Origin: an uncultured Bacteroidota bacterium
GTDB taxonomy: Bacteria; Bacteroidota; Bacteroidia; Flavobacteriales; Flavobacteriaceae
Length of the DNA stretch: 7,105 bases
Direction of reading: 5' to 3'
Assembly (NCBI GenBank): GCA_903879875.1
Contig: CAIRNC010000201.1
Location: forward strand, 1-7,105
Position numbers and translations under genes: made by a program. How positions within the stretch are numbered: the stretch's first letter is position 1; each line of letters opens with the position of its first letter. The notes beneath the pieces are model-generated. The model was not told the origin of the DNA. It saw only the letters and a program-made list of their open reading frames with translations, and did not search any database. This document shows, in pieces, positions 1 through 6,207 of the stretch.

Positions 1-731
1 TTCACTTCTCCGATTGGATGAATGGGTGGAAAATATAAAGTATCAAAACCCATTTCGGCAACACGAGGCAAAAGTTGTTCACAATCTTTAAAAGTACCGT
101 GTTTTCCAGCTTCTGAAGATGCGGAACGAGGGAAAAATTCATACCAAGTACTGTACAAAGCTTTTTTTCTATCGACATAAACTTGTAATTCGATGGATTT
201 ATTTTCGAGAAAACGGATTGGATATTTCTTGAAAATTTGAGTCAATTCTTGTGAAGTGGCTTCTTGTATGGCAAGATTATAATCGGCTGGCGATTTGAAA
301 TAGTTTTCTAATTTCTTTAAATATTCTTTTTCGGAAGCATTGGCTAACTTTTGAACGGCTTTTACATATTCGGCACCTTCCAATAATTCCGACTTCACGT
401 GCTGATTGTCATGAATTTTTCGTTCCGTACCATGTTGCCAATTCAAAGCATAATCGACCCAACCTTCTACAAAATAAGTATAAAAACCTTGTTTTTCAAC
501 AGTGAATTCGGCATTCCAACTATCATTTTCGGCAGGAATCATTCTGACTTCTTGCCATTTTTTATCCTTTTCGTGCTTGAACTTCACACAACATTCTAAA
601 ATATCGTGTCCATCTGAAAAAACATCAGCCGTTACATTAACTTTTTGATTACAAATTCTTTTAATAGGATAAGCGCCTCCATCTAATTGAGGCGATACAT
701 TTTCAATAATTATTCGAGTTTGATGTTGCAT
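1..731 (-). CDS. glgE: GlgE, alpha-1,4-glucan:maltose-1-phosphate maltosyltransferase (N-terminal part, cut by window edge)
   Basis: Reading down from the ATG at 729-731 gives 243 uninterrupted codons to the window edge. Known role: GlgE (GH13 subfamily 3) moves maltosyl units from alpha-maltose 1-phosphate onto alpha-1,4-glucan in the cytoplasm, the polymerising step of the trehalose/maltose-1-phosphate route to glycogen-like glucan. Seen here: residues about 1-110 look like the beta-rich N-terminal GlgE domain, then a helical linker. From about residue 196 the start of the catalytic barrel appears, with WYEFFPRSAS, HGTF (211-214), LPRVAEMGFD and LYFPPIHPIG (232-241), the hallmark run of this family. 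The catalytic Asp and Glu lie beyond the edge. The gene is divergent from the hydrolase gene. A near-consensus -7 box on this strand (TAAATTTA, 754-761, 7 of 8) lies upstream but has no clear TTG partner. Its usual glg/tre neighbours would lie left of the window. Family assignment is confident. Confidence 0.9.
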   Translation of the reverse strand, partial: MQHQTRIIIENVSPQLDGGAYPIKRICNQKVNVTADVFSDGHDILECCVKFKHEKDKKWQEVRMIPAENDSWNAEFTVEKQGFYTYFVEGWVDYALNWQHGTERKIHDNQHVKSELLEGAEYVKAVQKLANASEKEYLKKLENYFKSPADYNLAIQEATSQELTQIFKKYPIRFLENKSIELQVYVDRKKALYSTWYEFFPRSASSEAGKHGTFKDCEQLLPRVAEMGFDTLYFPPIHPIGEV

Positions 732-805
732 TTTATGTTAATTTTATGAGTCCTAAATTTAGTAAAAATAATAGTAATTCCTATCTTGCACAAATATTTA
801 TTAAA
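732..805. promoter_or_regulatory. Divergent intergenic region between glgE and the hydrolase gene
   Basis: This short AT-rich stretch must hold the start signals of both divergent genes if the hydrolase begins at 806. On the plus strand TAATTTTA (739-746) matches TAnnTTTG at 7 of 8, with a TTTG at 719-722, though the spacing of 16 is slightly short. On the minus strand TAAATTTA (754-761) is also 7 of 8, without an obvious -33 TTG. These are weak, AT-rich matches. A plus-strand start near 752 would exclude 746 as the translation start of the hydrolase. Confidence 0.3.
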
Positions 806-1669
806 ATGTCAAAAAAAATCAAAAAATCCGCTTCAACATTGAAAATTCCGAAGTTAATTTTGATTACGGCTCAATTTTTATCGGTAATTTCAACAAATTT
901 GACAGTACTATTTGCTGCAAAATTATTCACAACACCCATAAAACATAAAATTCCTAAACGAGAATTGGAAATGGATGCCCAAAGTGAACAACAATTGGTA
1001 TTGATACCTTCTATAAAAAAAGAAATTATGGTTTATCAATATGGCGAAAGCAAGAAAAAAATACTTTTAGTTCACGGTTGGTCAGGTCGCGGTACTCAAA
1101 TGGTTAGAATAGCCGATGAATTGATTGCAAATGGTTTTTCAACAGTTAGTTTCGATGCTCCTGGACACGGAAAATCGCCTGGAAAAACAACCATAATGCT
1201 TGAGTTTATTGCTACAATTCTGGAATTAGAAAAGCAATTTGGACCGTTTGAAGCTGCTGTAGGTCATTCGTTAGGAGGCATGTCGCTTTTAAATGCAGTC
1301 CGTCAAGGATTGAAAATAAACCATTTGATAACCATTGGTAGTGCAGATGTTGTAAAAGATATTGTGGATCATTTTATCTCAAAATTAGAACTAAAACCTG
1401 AAATGGGCGACAAACTTCAACTTCATTTTGAGAAAAAATATGGCGAAAAAATGGATTCCCTTTCTGCTTATATCTCTGCAAAAGAAATTGAGATTCCGGT
1501 TTTAATTATTCATGACAATGATGACGAAGAAGTACCTATTAAATGCGCTATCCATATTCATAAACACCTAAAAAACGGACAATTAATGATTACAAAAGGA
1601 TTAGGACATCGACGTATTTTGGGTGATCAAAATGTTGTTGAAAAATTAGTTCATTTTATTCAAAATTAA
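806..1669 (+). CDS. Alpha/beta hydrolase with N-terminal membrane segment
   Basis: A serine hydrolase of the alpha/beta fold; the substrate cannot be told from sequence. The reading frame is open from an ATG at 746 (307 aa), but I prefer the ATG at 806 (287 aa). The preceding 20 residues are polar, low in complexity and lie almost against glgE, whereas MSKKIKKSAS followed by a hydrophobic stretch looks like a natural start. Numbering from 746: a hydrophobic segment at about 37-61, probably a membrane anchor; oxyanion-region HGWSG (110-114); FDAPGHGKS (136-144); nucleophile elbow GHSLGG (173-178, Ser175); acid in HDNDDEEVP (256-264, probably Asp260); and GLGH with His288. The catalytic triad is therefore complete. 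There is no lid insertion of lipase type. The YoaK-like gene begins 10 nt after the stop, so the two are probably cotranscribed. Similar proteins are usually annotated only as alpha/beta hydrolases. Confidence 0.85.
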   Translation: MSKKIKKSASTLKIPKLILITAQFLSVISTNLTVLFAAKLFTTPIKHKIPKRELEMDAQSEQQLVLIPSIKKEIMVYQYGESKKKILLVHGWSGRGTQMVRIADELIANGFSTVSFDAPGHGKSPGKTTIMLEFIATILELEKQFGPFEAAVGHSLGGMSLLNAVRQGLKINHLITIGSADVVKDIVDHFISKLELKPEMGDKLQLHFEKKYGEKMDSLSAYISAKEIEIPVLIIHDNDDEEVPIKCAIHIHKHLKNGQLMITKGLGHRRILGDQNVVEKLVHFIQN

Positions 1670-1679
1670 ACCTACAACT

Positions 1680-2411
1680 ATGTTTCGACATAAAGGAGAA
1701 AAAAGAAATTTTATTCACAATTTACGTTTGGCAACTTTACTTTCGTTAGTTGCAGGAATTGTAAATGTAACTGGCGTTTTTGCAGTAAAAACACTGACAA
1801 CCAATGTTACAGGTCATTTCGCCTATTTTGCTGAAGAAGTTATCAAGCAGGATTATCAAGCGGCAATCACCTTTTTTGTTTTTACATTATTCTTTTTGTT
1901 TGGTGCCTTTACTTCTAATTTTTTATCTGAATTAATTTCCAAAAAGAAACCCGAATTATCCCATGTAATCCCAATTGGAATTGAAATTATAATCTTAGTT
2001 GGTGTTGGTATTTTTGGCTCTAAATGTGATCTTTCTATTTTAGCTGGAAAATCTATTGCTTTTGCGATGCTTTTTGCAATGGGAATTCAAAACTCATTAG
2101 TAACTCAAATTTCAAAATCAACGGTTAGAACGACACATTTAACTGGACTTTTTACCGACTTAGGAATTGAGTTGTCACAATTATTTTTTTATAAAAAGCC
2201 TGAAGAAATAAAACAATTGAGAACGAGCATTTTCCTTAGGCTTTCTATAATTTCATTCTTCTTTATAGGTTGCGTTGCTGGAGGATTTATCTACAAAAAG
2301 CTAGAATTAAAAACCCTTTTTATCGCTGCTTTCTTCTTATTAATTGCGCTAGTGTATGATTATATTCGCTTGCAATTTTTTGTAATCCGACGAAAAACAA
2401 TGAATTATTAG
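1680..2411 (+). CDS. YoaK/DUF1275 family integral membrane protein
   Basis: A 243-residue inner-membrane protein of unknown biochemical function, assigned to the YoaK/DUF1275 family. Visible family features are an early helix with GIVNVTG (26-32), the motif TTNVTGHFAYFAE (40-52), and the second conserved stretch AMGIQNSLVTQ (133-143) followed by RTTHLTGLFTDLG (150-162). Six hydrophobic segments are apparent at roughly 17-37, 61-85, 96-113, 122-142, 183-206 and 211-235, the usual number for this family. The N and C termini are basic (RHKGEKR; IRRKT), which suggests both face the cytoplasm. The start ATG at 1680 follows the hydrolase stop by 10 nt, so it is probably the second gene of a two-gene operon. 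I see no strong terminator after it; the palindrome GAAATTAATTTC at 2420-2431 is too short to be convincing. No transport substrate should be inferred. Confidence 0.85.
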   Translation: MFRHKGEKRNFIHNLRLATLLSLVAGIVNVTGVFAVKTLTTNVTGHFAYFAEEVIKQDYQAAITFFVFTLFFLFGAFTSNFLSELISKKKPELSHVIPIGIEIIILVGVGIFGSKCDLSILAGKSIAFAMLFAMGIQNSLVTQISKSTVRTTHLTGLFTDLGIELSQLFFYKKPEEIKQLRTSIFLRLSIISFFFIGCVAGGFIYKKLELKTLFIAAFFLLIALVYDYIRLQFFVIRRKTMNY

Positions 2412-2532
2412 AAAATCAGGAAATTAATTTCTAATATTATTATTATTAATTTAATTTGATTGGAATTTTAGCAATTACTTATAAAGTTAATTGTAAATTT
2501 AATGTGAAATAAATTTTTCGAATAAAGTAAGA

Positions 2533-2550
2533 ACTATTCAAGTAAATAGT
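2533..2550 (-). other. Small inverted repeat downstream of tRNA-Tyr
   Basis: ACTATT (2533-2538) and AATAGT (2545-2550) form a 6-bp stem with a 6-nt loop, extended by a G-U pair only in the minus-strand RNA. It lies just beyond the T8 run that follows tRNA-Tyr and between the convergent ends of that tRNA and the YoaK-like gene. The T-run is on the wrong side for a classic terminator, so its role is uncertain. Confidence 0.3.
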
Positions 2551-2562
2551 CTTAAAAAAAAG

Positions 2563-2643
2563 TGGGGAGAGCAGGATTCGAACCTGCGAAGTTCACACAG
2601 CAGATTTACAGTCTGCCCTCGTTGGCCGCTTGAGTATCTCCCC
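2563..2643 (-). tRNA. tRNA-Tyr (anticodon GTA)
   Basis: On the minus strand the 7-bp acceptor stem GGGGAGA (2643-2637) pairs with TCTCCCC near the 3' end, with discriminator A at 2563. The anticodon loop CTGTAAA gives GTA (2609-2607), decoding Tyr. The T-arm shows GGTTCGAATCC. At 81 nt with an enlarged variable arm it is a class II tRNA, as expected for bacterial tRNA-Tyr. CCA is not encoded. A run of eight T (2561-2554 on this strand) follows at once and may end transcription. Confidence 0.96.
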
Positions 2644-2656
2644 TTTATTCATATAG

Positions 2657-2676
2657 GAACAAAACATTTTTTGTTC
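2657..2676 (-). other. Hairpin in the tRNA-Tyr leader
   Basis: A perfect 8-bp inverted repeat, GAACAAAA (2657-2664) and TTTTGTTC (2669-2676), with a 4-nt loop, lies in the predicted leader between the -7 box and the tRNA 5' end. It may help RNase P or nuclease processing of the precursor, or be incidental in AT-rich DNA. Confidence 0.4.
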
Positions 2677-2686
2677 TAAACGGTTG

Positions 2687-2717
2687 CAAATATAGAAACA
2701 GTTTTTATGTATGACAA
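2687..2717 (-). promoter_or_regulatory. Promoter of tRNA-Tyr
   Basis: On the minus strand TATATTTG (2694-2687) is a perfect Bacteroidota -7 box (TAnnTTTG), and TTG (2717-2715) lies 20 nt upstream as the -33 element. Transcription should begin near 2680, leaving a leader of about 37 nt before the tRNA. Confidence 0.75.
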
Positions 2718-3012
2718 TTAAAATCCAACTTTATTTTAATAATTTTTTTAATCCATTGGAATTGAAATAAGTAAAATATAATTGGAGTTTAAATCATAGC
2801 CATCAATACAAAATTGAACTTTTTATTCTTTAAATTTTAACCAATTGAATTTGTATAACCACAATAAATCAATACAGATTTCCTTTTTAAAATCCATAAG
2901 TTTTACAATTGCACTTTTCTAATAATTTTTAAAGAAAAATTAATTTAATCTGCTGACAAAGTGAAGGTTAATAAATGACTCCTATTTTTTAGTACACTTT
3001 TTTTTAAAACAC
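2695..3012. other. AT-rich intergenic region without a supported gene
   Basis: Between the divergent tRNA promoters there is very AT-rich sequence with no convincing gene, RNA or long repeat. The only coding-like signal is a 24-codon minus-strand reading frame (2823-2897) that continues in the same frame past one TAA for 24 more codons to 2748. It has no recognisable domain. The 9-mer ATCAATACA occurs twice (2802-2810 and 2868-2876) within this stretch. Confidence 0.5.
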
Positions 3013-3043
3013 TTGTATTATATATACAATTTGATTACTTTTG
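3013..3043 (+). promoter_or_regulatory. Promoter of the tRNA-Pro/tRNA-Arg unit
   Basis: TACTTTTG (3036-3043) is a perfect match to the Bacteroidota -7 box TAnnTTTG, and TTG (3013-3015) lies exactly 20 nt upstream, the same spacing as at the tRNA-Tyr promoter. Transcription should start around 3048-3052, about 130 nt before tRNA-Pro, which is a long leader for a tRNA unit. Confidence 0.75.
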
Positions 3044-3049
3044 CACCTC

Positions 3050-3120
3050 ACAATTTGAGCCGACTAACTGTTGGTTTATTTAAGAATAAATCGAAATGTT
3101 GCTACATTTTGATTTTAATG
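3050..3120 (+). other. Structured leader or possible small RNA with two hairpins
   Basis: Directly after the predicted start site two stem-loops follow one another. The first is 9 bp, 3056-3064 with 3070-3078, loop TAACT, including three G-U pairs. The second is 12 bp, 3088-3099 with 3104-3115, loop TGCT, with a single G-U pair, followed by a short T-rich stretch. It may be the removed leader of the tRNA precursor, or a short RNA that ends after the second hairpin. I do not recognise an Rfam family in it. The structure is seen in the sequence; any function is inference. Confidence 0.35.
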
Positions 3121-3183
3121 TGAAAAGTTCTTTGAAGAGGTATAGTCATTGAAAAAATACTTTAACTCTTTCATTATTGACTT

Positions 3184-3258
3184 CGGGGTGTAGCGTAGCT
3201 CGGTTATCGCGCCTGCTTTGGGAGCAGGAGGCCGCAGGTTCGAATCCTGCCACCCCGA
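3184..3258 (+). tRNA. tRNA-Pro (anticodon TGG)
   Basis: Acceptor stem CGGGGTG (3184-3190) pairs with CACCCCG (3251-3257), with discriminator A at 3258. Anticodon stem CCTGC/GCAGG encloses loop TTTGGGA, giving anticodon TGG (3219-3221), which reads proline codons. The T-arm holds GGTTCGAATCC. CCA is not encoded. tRNA-Arg follows 21 nt later, so the two are probably processed from one transcript. Confidence 0.96.
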
Positions 3259-3279
3259 CATATTATTTTCATGAGAAAT

Positions 3280-3353
<74 letters not shown>

Positions 3354-3354
3354 C

Positions 3355-3391
3355 AAAAAGCCTTATAATCAATTGATTGTGAGGCTTTTTT
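3355..3391 (+). terminator. Rho-independent terminator of the tRNA-Pro/Arg unit, possibly bidirectional
   Basis: A 16-bp stem (3355-3370 with 3375-3390) with two G-U pairs and loop AATT, containing AAGCCT near the base and ending in TTTTTT. It closes the tRNA unit on the plus strand. Read from the minus strand it also has a T-run at its 3' side, so it could also stop transcripts leaving the diaphorase gene that ends at 3496. Confidence 0.85.
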
Positions 3392-3495
3392 GTATTTAGT
3401 TATCCTTTTATTTAATAGATTACCAAAACTGTGTATTCAATGAGTGGGAAAGTATATTATTTTTAAAAACATTTTATATACCTTTTAATCTAGTC

Positions 3496-5151
3496 CTACT
3501 TTTTCTCAAAATACACTTCTAATTCCGCTTCAAAATAACGAAGTGCATTTTTTATTGGCAAAGGCAATCCACCGCCAAGGGCACAAAGTGAGCCTGTTTC
3601 TAATGTTTCTAAAAGGTCGTTTAGTAAAACTTTGTTTATTTTATAGTTTTCATTTTTTGCTTTGGCAATCATTTCGTAACCACGAGTAGAACCAAGTCGG
3701 CATGGGAAACATTTGCCGCAACTTTCGTGTGCTGTAAATTGAAATAAATGCTCTATATAATCAATTAGTGGATAGTCTTTAGGAAGGCAAATGATTGAAG
3801 CATGACCTAACAAAAATCCTTCTTTAGCAAAAGAATCATAGTCAATGAAAAGGCTTTCAATTTTGGAAACGGGCACTAATCCTCCTAAAGGCCCTCCAAT
3901 ATGCATGGCTTTTACGGGTTTTCTGAAACCACCACCTAAATCGTAAATTACTTTGTTCAAAGATGTTCCCATATCAACTTCATAAATTCCAGGGTGGTTA
4001 AAATAGCCATCGAGAGAAATCAGTTTGGTTCCCGTTGATTTTGGTGTACCAATAGCCGAGTAGGCTTTTCCTCCGTTTTTCATAATAAAAGGAAGATTGG
4101 CTAATGTTTCTACATTATTCACCACGGTTGGTTTATTAAATAATCCTTGTTGGGTTGGATATGGTGGACGCACTCTTACCTCTGGACGTTGCCCTTCAAT
4201 AGAAGAAAGTAAGGCAGTTTCTTCTCCACAGATGTAAGCTCCTTGGGCTTTAATAACTTTGAATTCAAATGAAAAACCAGAATTTTGGATATTTTCACCT
4301 AATAAATGATGTCTTCTTAATTCAGTTATGGCATCATTTACAACAGTAACTGATTCAGGATATTCCCCACGAATATAAACAACACCCTGTTGTGCTCCAG
4401 TAATATATCCTGCAATCATCATCCCCATCAGTAAATTGTGCGGACGATTTTCCATAATATAACGATCGGAATAAGCACCTGGATCGCCTTCATCGGCATT
4501 GCAAACAATAAATTTGGTATCATCAACTGCATTTTTACAAGATTCCAATTTAAAAGCCATTGAAAATCCAGCGCCACCGCGACCTCGTAAACCCGAATCA
4601 TGCAATTCTGCTAAAAGTATTTTAGGTGATTTTTTCAAGCTATCGTTGAAAATTTTATAAAATTCAACAATCTCACCGTATTCTTTTGTAAGAATGGGTG
4701 TTCCTAAAGAGGCTACAATATAGGTTTCTTTTGAAGTAGTATTTTCTGATTTTATTTGTACAATTGAATCAATATCAATGCCTGAATAATTTTTTTCATT
4801 GGTATGAAAGGCATTATTTTCATGGCATCTTCCCAAGCAACACATTTCGCCAATTTCTTCTTTTTTATAATGAGGACTTAGCTTTTCGTAAACATTTTTT
4901 TGCGTACCAGCAGTCATGCAAGCACTTCCGTTGCAGACATATACTTTCTTGCCCTTGTTTTCTAGTTTAAGAAAATCATAAAAAGAAACCGTTCCGTAAG
5001 CAGTCGATTTTCCAACTAAGAACTCATTTCGCAACTTTTCGAGTGCCTCAGCATCTGGTGTTCCTGTGGCTTTTGCCAAATTACCATATTCTTCAAAAAG
5101 GTTTTTCGTTAGTCCTTTGCGACCTGATAATTCACTTAAATTTTTTGACAT
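3496..5151 (-). CDS. NuoE-NuoF fusion: NAD-linked formate dehydrogenase beta subunit (FdsB-type diaphorase)
   Basis: A 551-residue flavin/Fe-S subunit expected to pass electrons between NAD(H) and a partner dehydrogenase. Residues 1-62 resemble the NuoE helical start (AYGTVSFYDF, 51-60). Residues 68-130 are a thioredoxin-like [2Fe-2S] domain with C-x4-C (Cys73, Cys78) and C-x3-C (Cys105, Cys109; Cys104 is an extra neighbour). From about 145 it is NuoF: GRGGAGF (190-196) and NADEGDPGAYSDR (218-230) for NADH/FMN, YIRGEYP (259-265), GAYICGEETALL (304-315), then the [4Fe-4S] site with Cys478, Cys481, Cys484 and Cys523. All ligands appear intact. The protein ends soon after, so it lacks the ferredoxin-like tail of HydB hydrogenase subunits. 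The start lies 5 nt after the fdhD stop, which strongly favours a formate-dehydrogenase role over respiratory complex I. No molybdenum catalytic subunit lies beside it. A role with another NAD-linked enzyme remains possible. Confidence 0.88.
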   Translation of the reverse strand: MSKNLSELSGRKGLTKNLFEEYGNLAKATGTPDAEALEKLRNEFLVGKSTAYGTVSFYDFLKLENKGKKVYVCNGSACMTAGTQKNVYEKLSPHYKKEEIGEMCCLGRCHENNAFHTNEKNYSGIDIDSIVQIKSENTTSKETYIVASLGTPILTKEYGEIVEFYKIFNDSLKKSPKILLAELHDSGLRGRGGAGFSMAFKLESCKNAVDDTKFIVCNADEGDPGAYSDRYIMENRPHNLLMGMMIAGYITGAQQGVVYIRGEYPESVTVVNDAITELRRHHLLGENIQNSGFSFEFKVIKAQGAYICGEETALLSSIEGQRPEVRVRPPYPTQQGLFNKPTVVNNVETLANLPFIMKNGGKAYSAIGTPKSTGTKLISLDGYFNHPGIYEVDMGTSLNKVIYDLGGGFRKPVKAMHIGGPLGGLVPVSKIESLFIDYDSFAKEGFLLGHASIICLPKDYPLIDYIEHLFQFTAHESCGKCFPCRLGSTRGYEMIAKAKNENYKINKVLLNDLLETLETGSLCALGGGLPLPIKNALRYFEAELEVYFEKK

Positions 5152-5156
5152 CTCTT

Positions 5157-5978
5157 TTATACATTAGCCTGAATCAAAGTTTGAACTTGATCAGAATTGG
5201 AGTAAATAGTTAATTTATTTTTTCTACAAAAAGCCATTAATGTAATTCCTGATTTCTTTGCCATATCAACAGCCATAGTGGATGGCGCCGAAACGGATGC
5301 TAAAAAAGGAATACCCGCTTCATTTGCTTTATTTACAATTTCATAGGATATGCGACCACTAACTGTTAAACACTTAACCTCGTGCAGAATATTATTTTGA
5401 ATTAGAGAACCAATAACTTTGTCAACTGCATTGTGTCTGCCAATATCTTCATGAATACAAAGCATTTCGCCGTCAATTGTAAATGCACCAGCGGCATGTG
5501 TTCCGCCAGATTGCTGGAACATTTTTTGATTCTCGTCAACGAGATAAAACATTTTTTCAATTACGGCTGCATCGAGAATGGCTTTATTGGTAGTTTTCAT
5601 TTCTTGAAAATCATCCAAAGCTGTTTTGCCACAAACGCCACATGAAGAAGAAGAAATGACATTTCGATTGCCTGCAAAGTCTTTTAAAACAAGGTGTGGT
5701 GCAATTTTAACATTTACAGCATTAACATATCCCTCTTCATTTTTTCCAATACTATCAATTTCAATATTTTCAATTGTGGTTTGAATTATTTTTTCGGTAA
5801 ATAATAATCCCAATGCCAATTGCTTTTCGTTACCTGGCGTTTGCATGGTTACCGAGAATGGAAACCCATTGACAGCAATCTGTAAAGCAACTTCAACTGC
5901 CAAAACATCTTCAACTATTGAAAATTTTTGATTGTTGTAAAAAAGCCCTTCATATTTTTTTACACTCATACGATTCAT
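5157..5978 (-). CDS. fdhD: FdhD, sulfurtransferase required for formate dehydrogenase activity
   Basis: FdhD receives sulfur from a cysteine desulfurase and passes it to the bis-MGD molybdenum (or tungsten) cofactor, giving the sulfurated cofactor that formate dehydrogenases need. The 273-residue cytoplasmic protein is of normal length. Visible family motifs: TPGNEKQLALGLLFTE (47-62), SSSSCGVCGK (109-118) with the functional Cys113-x2-Cys116 pair, SGGTHAAGAF (157-166), HEDIGRHNAVDKVIG (176-190), SGRISYEIV (207-215) and ASVSAPSTMAVD (227-238). The ATG at 5978 is chosen; ATG codons three residues in (5969) or further are possible. It is the first gene of a two-gene operon with the diaphorase subunit. 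The 229-bp upstream gap has no clear TAnnTTTG box, so its promoter is unresolved. Assignment is secure. Confidence 0.95.
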   Translation of the reverse strand: MNRMSVKKYEGLFYNNQKFSIVEDVLAVEVALQIAVNGFPFSVTMQTPGNEKQLALGLLFTEKIIQTTIENIEIDSIGKNEEGYVNAVNVKIAPHLVLKDFAGNRNVISSSSCGVCGKTALDDFQEMKTTNKAILDAAVIEKMFYLVDENQKMFQQSGGTHAAGAFTIDGEMLCIHEDIGRHNAVDKVIGSLIQNNILHEVKCLTVSGRISYEIVNKANEAGIPFLASVSAPSTMAVDMAKKSGITLMAFCRKNKLTIYSNSDQVQTLIQANV

Positions 5979-6076
5979 TTATTCATAGATTTCCCGTTAT
6001 AAAAAAGAATAGGAAATAAAGTAAATTCAACGGCAAGATATATTAATCTTTTTGTAAAAATAGTAATAATTTAGTT

Positions 6077-6092
6077 ATTGAACTTGTTTAAT
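6077..6092. promoter_or_regulatory. Imperfect palindrome upstream of fdhD (possible operator)
   Basis: ATTGAACTTGTTTAAT is a 16-bp dyad with one mismatched pair, centred about 106 nt upstream of the fdhD start. It is loosely like the spaced dyads bound by CRP/FNR-family regulators (TTGAT-N4-ATCAA) but differs at several positions. In AT-rich DNA such dyads also arise by chance. Confidence 0.2.
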
Positions 6093-6126
6093 TTTTTGCT
6101 TTAATTAAAAAAAATACAGATTCTGA

Positions 6127-6160
6127 TGATGTTTTCTTTATCAAGATGTTGAAAACATTA
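6127..6160 (-). other. Inverted repeat downstream of the virK-like gene
   Basis: A 10-bp inverted repeat with one G-T pair (6127-6136 with 6151-6160; core ATGTTTTC/GAAAACAT) around a 14-nt spacer, about 50 nt past the virK-like stop. On the minus strand a run of eight T follows about 11 nt later. It might be a weak terminator or a transcript-stabilising 3' hairpin. Confidence 0.35.
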
Positions 6161-6207
6161 AAAATATATATTCTTATAGCATATAAAGCATTCTAGGATT
6201 ATTGGAA

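Noticed and set aside
399..599. 66-codon plus-strand reading frame
   Set aside because: It is antisense to glgE, whose frame shows clear family motifs; the peptide is low-complexity and unrecognisable.
2420..2450. Terminator after the YoaK-like gene
   Set aside because: GAAATTAATTTC is only a short palindrome of weak pairs and what follows is ATT-rich without a T-run.
4764..4970. 68-codon plus-strand reading frame
   Set aside because: Antisense shadow of the NuoE-like domain of the diaphorase gene.
3496..5151. Respiratory complex I NuoE/NuoF genes
   Set aside because: The two domains are fused in one gene, no other nuo genes are present, and the adjacent gene is fdhD; a formate-dehydrogenase-type diaphorase fits better.
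3496..5151. HydB-type electron-bifurcating hydrogenase subunit
   Set aside because: The chain ends about 28 residues after the fourth [4Fe-4S] cysteine, with no C-terminal ferredoxin domain, and no hydrogenase gene is nearby.
5433..5645. 70-codon plus-strand reading frame
   Set aside because: Antisense shadow of fdhD across its conserved motifs.
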